Position numbers and translations under genes: made by a program
In this document: piece by piece, positions 27,917 through 33,389 of the stretch
How the letters are laid out: every line of letters starts with the position of its first letter
Numbering within the stretch: position 1 is the stretch's first letter
Source: UMGS75 sp964507405
GTDB taxonomy: Bacteria > Bacillota_I > Bacilli_A > ML615J-28 > CAG-313
Direction: 5' to 3'
Length of the DNA stretch: 33,389 nucleotides
NCBI GenBank assembly: GCA_964507405.1
Contig: CAZDPJ010000014.1
Location: forward strand, 1-33,389
Notes under the pieces: model-generated
Told to the model about the DNA's origin: nothing
The model's input: the letters and a program-made list of their open reading frames with translations, nothing else
Database searches by the model: none

Positions 27917-28246
27917 TTAATAAAAAGAAAATCCTAAGCCTTTATCTGCTTTTTCTCTATAATATATTTTTCTTGTTTTTTTACCTAATATTGAAAACAC
28001 AAGTCCATAAATACCACCTATAAAACCACAGAGTCCAAAAATTCCAAAGAAGGAAACAATAAAGCTAACTAAGCCTACAATAAAACCTACATTTGTGAAA
28101 ACACTCCAGCATTTTAATTCAGAATATACAACTTTGTTTTCAACATGATAATTATGTTCATTATTTTCTAGTAAAGAACAACCACATTCAGCACAAAACT
28201 TAGCATCATCAGGGTTTACTTTACCACAATTTTTACAATATAGCAT
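27917..28246 (-). CDS. Truncated zinc-ribbon/DUF4190-like paralogue
   Basis: 109 aa, with zinc ribbon YCKNCGK..KFCAECG and the same SFIVSFFG...GLVFSILGKKTRK helical segment as its neighbours. It stops at ADKGLGFSFY, exactly where the paralogues continue into their last membrane helix (NKGLVFSIIG). The next gene's ribosome site follows within 22 bases, so the missing end is deleted, not frameshifted. The region before its ATG is A/T only, with no visible ribosome site. It is probably a decaying duplicate. Confidence 0.7.
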   Translation of the reverse strand: MLYCKNCGKVNPDDAKFCAECGCSLLENNEHNYHVENKVVYSELKCWSVFTNVGFIVGLVSFIVSFFGIFGLCGFIGGIYGLVFSILGKKTRKIYYREKADKGLGFSFY

Positions 28247-28255
28247 TTTTAATAA

Positions 28256-28804
28256 TTAAAATAAACAAATAGCACTATATGCACTAGCTTCTAAAGCAGC
28301 AAGTATTGCAGAAAACACAATAGAGCCAACAAAACCAAGTGCAGTACCAATAATTGAGAATACTAAGCCTTTATTTGCTTTACCTTTATATTCTTCTTTT
28401 TTAGTTCTTTTACCTAAGATAGAGAATACTAAACCAGTTGCAGCAACTTCAAGACCAATAAAACCTAAAACAATTGTGCATGATAAGATAAATCCAATAA
28501 GACCAAAAATGAAACCTAATTTTGCGAAAACACTCCAACATTTAGCTTCACTAGAAAGTTCATCATCATATGCTTCTTTAAGTGAGTTAATTAATTTTTC
28601 CTCATTTTCTTCTTGCACTACAGTATTTTGTACAACTTGATTAGTAACAGGTGCTACAGGTTCAAAAGTTTCATGTACAACAGGTTCAGTGTTATTTTCA
28701 GTAACTTCAGTATTTTCAACTATCTCTTCTAATGGAGCTCCGCATCCACCACAGAATTTAGTACCATCTGCATTTACTTTACCACATTTTTTACAAAAAA
28801 TCAT
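28256..28804 (-). CDS. Zinc-ribbon membrane protein (DUF4190-like)
   Basis: 182 aa, first of the three paralogues: zinc ribbon FCKKCGK..KFCGGCG (Cys4, 7, 18, 21), a long Glu/Val/Thr-rich linker (about 25-90), then the CWSVFAKLGFIFGLIGFILS helix, GLVFSILGKRTKKEEY loop and NKGLVFSIIGTALGFVGSIV helix. AGGAGGT precedes the ATG at 28804. The function is unknown. The repeated KANKGLVFSIIG segment is nearly identical to that of the third copy, so the trio arose by tandem duplication. Confidence 0.8.
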   Translation of the reverse strand: MIFCKKCGKVNADGTKFCGGCGAPLEEIVENTEVTENNTEPVVHETFEPVAPVTNQVVQNTVVQEENEEKLINSLKEAYDDELSSEAKCWSVFAKLGFIFGLIGFILSCTIVLGFIGLEVAATGLVFSILGKRTKKEEYKGKANKGLVFSIIGTALGFVGSIVFSAILAALEASAYSAICLF

Positions 28805-28874
28805 TTTAATATTACCTCCTAATATTATATAATATATTTTACCATATTATTAAAATATATTCTTTCTTTTTACT

Positions 28875-29774
28875 TTATTTATTTAAAATTTCCTCTTTTA
28901 AGTTTGAATTAAACTCTCCCTTTTTAATCATTTCAATTTCTTCTTTATAAGGGGGAAGACTTTCTTTTTTATTTATTGGAATATAAGGGGTTTCAAGAAT
29001 TTTAGGAATTGATTCAAACCTTTTATCATTAACAAATTTTAATAATGTGCTAAAACCGATTTTGCCAAATCCAATGTTTTCATGACGATCTTTATGCGTT
29101 CCACATTCATTTTTAGAATCATTTAGATGTATAACTTTTAAATATTCTAAGCCAATTACTTTATCAAATTCATTAATTACTTCTTCATAATTATTAACAA
29201 TATCATATCCAGCATCACTAATGTGACAAGTATCAAGACATACACCAATTCTTGCTTTATTATGGACTTTATCAATAATTGCTTTTATTTCTTCAAAAGT
29301 TTTACCACATTCAGTTCCTTTTCCAGCCATTGTTTCAAGTAAAATAACTGTATTATAATTTATAGTATCAGCAAATATACAATTAATACCACTTGCAATT
29401 CGATTGATCCCATATTCACTTCCCATACCAACATGAGCACCAGGATGTAAGACCATATATTTAGAACCAATTAATGATGTAAGCATTAACTCATTAGATA
29501 AAAATTCAATTGCGAATGACCATTTTTGATTATCACTTTGTGCAAGATTTACAATGTAAGGAGCATGAACAATAATATCATCTAAAGAAATATTATTTTC
29601 TTTACATAATTTATGAGCTTCTAAAACATGCATTTCTTCAAATGGTTTTCTAAAAGTATTTTGAGGAGCTCCTAAATATACCATTAATGCATTAGCGTCA
29701 TAACTTAATGCTTCTAAAATACTACCTTCTAACATTTTAAGTCCATTATTACTTACATGACTACCAATTTTCAT
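28875..29774 (-). CDS. nfo: Endonuclease IV (AP endonuclease)
   Basis: Cuts DNA 5' to abasic sites in base-excision repair. It is a TIM-barrel trinuclear zinc enzyme. All nine metal ligands of the E. coli enzyme have counterparts: His70, His110, Glu147, Asp181, His184, His216, Asp229, His231 and Glu261, in VHAPY, LHPGAHVG, LETMAGKG, CLDTCHISDAGYD, HLNDSKNECGTHKDRHENIG and ILETP. At 299 aa it has the usual length. Its start overlaps the helicase gene by 14 bases, so translation is coupled. No clear hairpin terminator follows the stop. Confidence 0.97.
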   Translation of the reverse strand: MKIGSHVSNNGLKMLEGSILEALSYDANALMVYLGAPQNTFRKPFEEMHVLEAHKLCKENNISLDDIIVHAPYIVNLAQSDNQKWSFAIEFLSNELMLTSLIGSKYMVLHPGAHVGMGSEYGINRIASGINCIFADTINYNTVILLETMAGKGTECGKTFEEIKAIIDKVHNKARIGVCLDTCHISDAGYDIVNNYEEVINEFDKVIGLEYLKVIHLNDSKNECGTHKDRHENIGFGKIGFSTLLKFVNDKRFESIPKILETPYIPINKKESLPPYKEEIEMIKKGEFNSNLKEEILNK

Positions 29775-31110
29775 TTTTCTTTTCTTCCTTTGCTTTTTTA
29801 CGATAAATGTTTTGAATTCTTTCTCTTTTAGCTTTTCTAATTTCTTTTTCTATTTTTTCTTTTCTTTTTTTACGATAACCAGGTTTTACTTTCTTTGGCA
29901 TTGGTGTTTTTTGGTGTATTTCTTCTTCTATTTTTTTTACAGCAGATATTTTTCTTACTCTTTTTCTAAAAATAGTTTCAACTAATTCACCATTTTTAAT
30001 TTGCATAAAGGTTGGTTTTAACCCTTTAGATTGAAGTTTTTTCACATAGTCATCGTCATCATAAGCATAAAGACTATAAGCAATACCAGTAGAATCATAT
30101 CTAGCCGTTCTTCCTGTTCGGTGAATATAGAATTCAATATCTTTTGGTAAATCAAAATTAATTATATGACTAACTCCTAAAATATCAATACCTCTTGATG
30201 CAATATCACTTGCAACAATATATTTAAATTCTAAATCATTAATCCGTTTTAACATTTGTTTTCGACTTCGATCATCTAAGTCACCATGTAACTTACCTAC
30301 TTTATATCCTGCTTTCGCAAGTTCAAGGGATAATTCATCAACCCCTTCTTTAGTATTAACAAAGATAATTGCAAGATATGGATTGATTACTTTTAATAAA
30401 TCAAATAAGACTATTTTTTTATCTTTAGCTTTACATTGTAACATTATATGGGAAATATTTGAAGCAGTTAAATTCTTTTCTTCTAAAGTTATTGGTTCTA
30501 CTTTTTCTAAATATTTACTTAAAAATTGTCGTAATCCTTTGGATATAGTAGCACTAAAAATTAAGAATTGGGGTTTTCCTTGAACTTTACCAATTAATTT
30601 ATCTACTTCTATAAGTTCTTTTTCTTCAAAAATCATATCAGCTTCGTCAATAACAACTGTTTTCGCATTATGTATTTTTAATACATTTGCATTTACAACT
30701 AAGTCATTAAGTCTACCAATTGTTCCAATAACTATTTGAGGTTGCATTTTCTCAAACTTTTTAATTTCACTATCCCTACTACTTCCCCCAACTACCTTCG
30801 CAACACCAACTTCATATGGAAACTTTGAAGTTAGAGTTGTAACAACATTATAAAGTTGCATTGCTAGTTCTCTAGTAGGTGAAATAATAACTACTTGTAC
30901 TTCTTTTAAATCTTTATCAAGATTTTCTAGAATAGGCACTAAGAAAGCATGCGTTTTACCACTTCCGGTAGCACTTTGGACCATTAAAGCCTCACCCTTA
31001 ATAGCTCTTGGAATTACTAATTTTTGAATTGGTGTAGGTGATGTAAAATTAATACTTTGTAAAGCACTAAATAATTCATCTTTTAAATGATAATCTTTAA
31101 AACTACTCAT
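29761..31110 (-). CDS. DEAD-box ATP-dependent RNA helicase
   Basis: 449-aa RNA helicase of the CshA/CshB type for ribosome assembly or RNA turnover. Motifs: Q motif FTSPTPIQ (aa 22-29), Walker A SATGSGKT (46-53), PTREL (78-82), DEAD (155-158), SAT (186-188), and the domain-2 motifs VASDIASRGIDI and HRTGRTAR. A Lys/Arg-rich tail (from about aa 390: KKVKPGYRKKRKEKIEKE) is typical of RNA-binding extensions. The start overlaps the mtaB stop by four bases. Which paralogue it is (CshB is favoured by length and basic tail) is not certain. Confidence 0.94.
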   Translation of the reverse strand: MSSFKDYHLKDELFSALQSINFTSPTPIQKLVIPRAIKGEALMVQSATGSGKTHAFLVPILENLDKDLKEVQVVIISPTRELAMQLYNVVTTLTSKFPYEVGVAKVVGGSSRDSEIKKFEKMQPQIVIGTIGRLNDLVVNANVLKIHNAKTVVIDEADMIFEEKELIEVDKLIGKVQGKPQFLIFSATISKGLRQFLSKYLEKVEPITLEEKNLTASNISHIMLQCKAKDKKIVLFDLLKVINPYLAIIFVNTKEGVDELSLELAKAGYKVGKLHGDLDDRSRKQMLKRINDLEFKYIVASDIASRGIDILGVSHIINFDLPKDIEFYIHRTGRTARYDSTGIAYSLYAYDDDDYVKKLQSKGLKPTFMQIKNGELVETIFRKRVRKISAVKKIEEEIHQKTPMPKKVKPGYRKKRKEKIEKEIRKAKRERIQNIYRKKAKEEKKNENW

Positions 31111-32423
31111 GATAACACCTCACAAACCTTTCCAATTAATTTATTATTTTCATATTTTTCTATTTCTACTTTAACAATCATATTTTCTTTTATTTCTTTT
31201 GAAACTGGTAAATATACTTCTAAATAATTACTACTATGAGAAATGAAATAACCATTTTTTTGTTGTTCAGTTATAACATAACAGATAGAATTAACAAATG
31301 ATTTTTCATAATTATTTTGCATTGTTTTAGCAATACTTAATAATTGATGAGCTCTATCATTAATTACTTTAGGATCAAGATGACCTTCCATTAAATCTGC
31401 TTTTGTATTTTTTCTTCTAGAATATGGAAATATATGCATCATTGAAAAATTCATTTCTTCAATAAATTTACAAGTATCATTAAATTCATCAGCTGTTTCT
31501 CCAACAAACCCCGCAAGTAAATCAGTAGTTATCGCAATTGAAGGAAACATTGTTCTAATTTTATTTACAAGGTTTCTGTAATCACTAGTTAAATATTTTC
31601 GATTCATTCTCTTTAATACACAATCACATCCCCCTTGTAAAGGTATATGAAGATGATTAGCAATTCTTTCCTCATATTTTTTCATTACATTAAGTAATTC
31701 ATCAGTTACTTCCATTAATTCAATTGAAGACAAACGAAGACGATATAGACTTGTTTCTACCATTATTTTTTCAATTAACTGTGCTAAATTAATATTACCT
31801 AAATCTTGTCCATATGTTCCTGTATTAATCCCCGCAATAATTACTTCTTTTGTTCCATTTTTTACTAAATTATTAATTTCAGTAATTACATCTAAAGCAG
31901 CTCGACTTCTGATTTTACCACGAGCATAAGGTATTGCGCAATAGCTACAAAAGTTCTCACATCCATCTTGAATTTTAACGAATCCTCTCGTATGTGTTTT
32001 TACAACATTTACTTTCATTTCTTCATATTCAGTTAACTCTAAAACATTTTGAATATAATTATTATATACTTTATCGATATCATTTTTAGTATTTAAATAA
32101 GAATCAATAATATCAAATATTTTTAAACGATTAGAAGTACCAACAATCGCATCAGCAATTCCACTTGCTTCTTCAGGATGAAGTTGAACATAACAACCCA
32201 TCGCAATAACTAAACTAGTTGGATTTTCTCTTTTTATTTTTCTAATCATTTGTCTACTTTTTTGATCAGATGTAGAAGTAACGGTACAAGTATTAATAAC
32301 AATAACCTCAGGAGTTTCATTTTTTAATGCAAGCTCCCAACCTCGATTAATAAATTCATTTAATAACGCTTCAGTCTCATAACTATTTACTTTACATCCT
32401 AAACTAACAACTCTAAATTTCAT
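31107..32423 (-). CDS. mtaB: tRNA (N6-threonylcarbamoyladenosine-C2)-methylthiotransferase (MtaB)
   Basis: Radical SAM methylthiotransferase that converts t6A37 to ms2t6A37 in tRNA. The N-terminal UPF0004 domain has cluster Cys10, Cys46 and Cys77 (SLGCKVNSYE, NTCTVT, MGCYVQ); the radical SAM cluster is Cys155, 159, 162 (GCENFCSYC); a C-terminal TRAM domain follows (about 375-438). The SLGCKVN/NTCTVT phrases favour MtaB over MiaB and RimO. At 438 aa it has the usual length. The start at 32423 (ATG, GAGG upstream) is preferred over a TTG at 32447. It overlaps rsmE by 11 bases. Confidence 0.94.
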   Translation of the reverse strand: MKFRVVSLGCKVNSYETEALLNEFINRGWELALKNETPEVIVINTCTVTSTSDQKSRQMIRKIKRENPTSLVIAMGCYVQLHPEEASGIADAIVGTSNRLKIFDIIDSYLNTKNDIDKVYNNYIQNVLELTEYEEMKVNVVKTHTRGFVKIQDGCENFCSYCAIPYARGKIRSRAALDVITEINNLVKNGTKEVIIAGINTGTYGQDLGNINLAQLIEKIMVETSLYRLRLSSIELMEVTDELLNVMKKYEERIANHLHIPLQGGCDCVLKRMNRKYLTSDYRNLVNKIRTMFPSIAITTDLLAGFVGETADEFNDTCKFIEEMNFSMMHIFPYSRRKNTKADLMEGHLDPKVINDRAHQLLSIAKTMQNNYEKSFVNSICYVITEQQKNGYFISHSSNYLEVYLPVSKEIKENMIVKVEIEKYENNKLIGKVCEVLS

Positions 32424-33162
32424 GATTATTTCCTCGCTTATAATCAATAATACTCATTATATAACTAGGTGCAACTTCTGTTCTTAATACTCTTTTTCCC
32501 AAATTTACAAATAAAAAATTATTATTTTTTAATTCTTTTATTTCATTATCATCAATGCCGCCTTCTGGTCCTACTAAAACCAAAATTCGTTTTTCTTCAT
32601 TTATCACATCACCTAAATAAAGAGGATTTGCATAGTCCACATGACAAACAATACGTAAATCATATTCATTACTTTTTTTAATAAATTCTTTAAAAGTAAC
32701 AGGTTCTAAAACATTTAAAACTTTGGTTCTATGTGCTTGTTCAGCTGCTTCTTTAGCAATTTTATTTAATCTAATTTGTTTTTTATCAAGTTTTTCTTCT
32801 TTTATTTTAACATTAGAACGCAACATTACTACTGGTAAATAAAATGAAGCACCAAGTTCAGTTATATGGTCAATAACTTCTTCCATTTTCTCTTTTCGAA
32901 TTAATCCTTGAGCGATAGTTACCTCACATGATAATTCCTTATTCTCGTCTATTTCTTCTATGATTGAAAGTTCAACCTCATTTAAAGTAATGTCAGTAAT
33001 ACTTGAAAAATAAGTATGATTTTCATAACAAGCATAAACCATATCACCAGGTTTCATTCTCATTACATTTTTAATATGATGATAATCATCACCATATATT
33101 TTAATTATATTATTCTTAATATCTACCATTGTAGATGACTTATCTAAAAAATATCTTTGCAT
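32413..33162 (-). CDS. rsmE: 16S rRNA (uracil1498-N3)-methyltransferase (RsmE)
   Basis: SPOUT-class methyltransferase for U1498 of 16S rRNA. 249 aa: an N-terminal PUA-like domain (MQRYFL, HHIKNVMRMKPGD), then the knotted SAM-binding domain with EQAHRT, LVGPEGGIDDNE and NLGKRVLRTEVAPSYIMSII. The start at 33162 has AGAGGT upstream; the longer frame to 33210 would cross the promoter. It leads the rsmE-mtaB-helicase-nfo train, which may read on into the zinc-ribbon genes. Confidence 0.95.
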   Translation of the reverse strand: MQRYFLDKSSTMVDIKNNIIKIYGDDYHHIKNVMRMKPGDMVYACYENHTYFSSITDITLNEVELSIIEEIDENKELSCEVTIAQGLIRKEKMEEVIDHITELGASFYLPVVMLRSNVKIKEEKLDKKQIRLNKIAKEAAEQAHRTKVLNVLEPVTFKEFIKKSNEYDLRIVCHVDYANPLYLGDVINEEKRILVLVGPEGGIDDNEIKELKNNNFLFVNLGKRVLRTEVAPSYIMSIIDYKRGNNHEI

Positions 33163-33181
33163 AAGAACCTCTTTCCTATAT

Positions 33182-33210
33182 ATTATACCAAAAATCCCTT
33201 TTTTTTGCAA
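33182..33210 (-). promoter_or_regulatory. Promoter of rsmE-mtaB-helicase-nfo
   Basis: -35 TTGCAA (33205-33210), 17-nt spacer, TGG extension and -10 TATAAT (33182-33187) on the minus strand, 20 bases upstream of the rsmE start. Confidence 0.75.
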
Positions 33211-33235
33211 AGTTATTGAATATTCTTAATAACAT

Positions 33236-33268
33236 AAAAAAGCACGTGATATAAATACCACATGCTTT
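33236..33268 (-). terminator. Terminator of the gene entering from the right
   Basis: A long imperfect hairpin with G-U pairs (33239-33252 with 33255-33268, AAAGCAYGTGRTAT type arms) followed by T's on the minus strand, 12 bases after the stop at 33280-33282. Confidence 0.65.
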
Positions 33269-33279
33269 AATTTTATAGA

Positions 33280-33369
33280 TTAGTTTTTATTGTATAAACT
33301 TTGAACCATAGAACCAAGTGTAATAGTTTCAGTCTTATCCCGAGTTTGCCAGTAGGTATCAAAATATAT
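33280..33369 (-). pseudogene. 3' tail of an unrecognised gene, frame closed at its upstream side
   Basis: A minus-strand frame of 29 codons ending in LGSMVQSLYNKN and TAA, followed by a good terminator, which suggests a true gene end. Going upstream, the same frame meets a TAA at 33370-33372, only 18 bases from the window edge, within low-complexity AT sequence. This could be a frameshift, a short remnant or poor sequence at a contig end. The family cannot be named from so few residues. Confidence 0.35.
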
Positions 33370-33389
33370 TTAAATTATATTAACATAGA

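Noticed and set aside
38..33282. Use of the Mycoplasma genetic code (TGA as Trp)
   Set aside because: Trp is encoded by TGG in all genes examined and the long frames close normally at standard stops.

Overview
The window reads as a chromosomal segment of an AT-rich, strictly anaerobic, low-GC Gram-positive bacterium, most likely an uncultured gut member of the Bacilli/Erysipelotrichales/RF39-like (Tenericutes-related) lineages. The support is the strong AT bias, Bacilli-like housekeeping genes, strong AGGAGG ribosome sites, TTGxxx-17-TATAAT promoters, a class III (oxygen-sensitive) ribonucleotide reductase and the MEP isoprenoid enzyme IspG. Tryptophan is encoded by TGG and no in-frame TGA is needed, so the standard code applies (not the Mycoplasma code). 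The lineage is an inference; no marker was searched. No tRNA, rRNA, CRISPR array, insertion sequence or origin was seen.

Left third (1-11201): one giant secreted repeat protein on the minus strand. It has a signal peptide, three F5/8-type-C-like modules, tandem cysteine modules of several kinds, a roughly 2.7-kb internal tandem duplication and a C-terminal array of 50-residue cysteine repeats with an exact 150-nt DNA period. A 100-N scaffold gap (1282-1381) interrupts it. The gap lies inside a repeat copy, with exactly 55 identical bases on each side. A 54-nt fill taken from the sister copy restores a single frame of 3705 codons. A TetR-type regulator with a perfect palindromic operator under its own promoter lies directly upstream (11267-11848).

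Middle (12059-21392, all minus): argS with promoter and terminator; an operon of a membrane-tethered XRE regulator and two lipoproteins, in which two genes carry small frame-breaking changes (an 8-bp tandem duplication and a 1-nt shortfall in a T run); then rluA-type pseudouridine synthase, metK, a GH4 phospho-beta-glycosidase and a BadF-type sugar kinase, packed with 1-2 nt between genes.

Right part (21561-33389): a small basic double-HTH protein derived from an ISNCY-like transposase, on the plus strand with a strong promoter; ispG-nrdG on plus; convergent to them nrdD (with a fused C-terminal redoxin) and trxB on minus, which together form a plausible NADPH-to-ribonucleotide-reductase electron chain; three tandem zinc-ribbon/DUF4190-like membrane proteins, the middle one truncated; and a minus-strand gene train rsmE-mtaB-DEAD helicase-nfo for RNA modification and DNA repair. 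The extreme right end holds the 3' tail of an unrecognised minus-strand gene and its terminator.

No intergenic stretch exceeds 300 bases. The longest (about 225 bases, 21393-21617) holds the upstream region of rluA and the promoter of the HTH gene. Promoters, terminators and starts were read by eye. Domain names come from remembered family motifs, not from searches.
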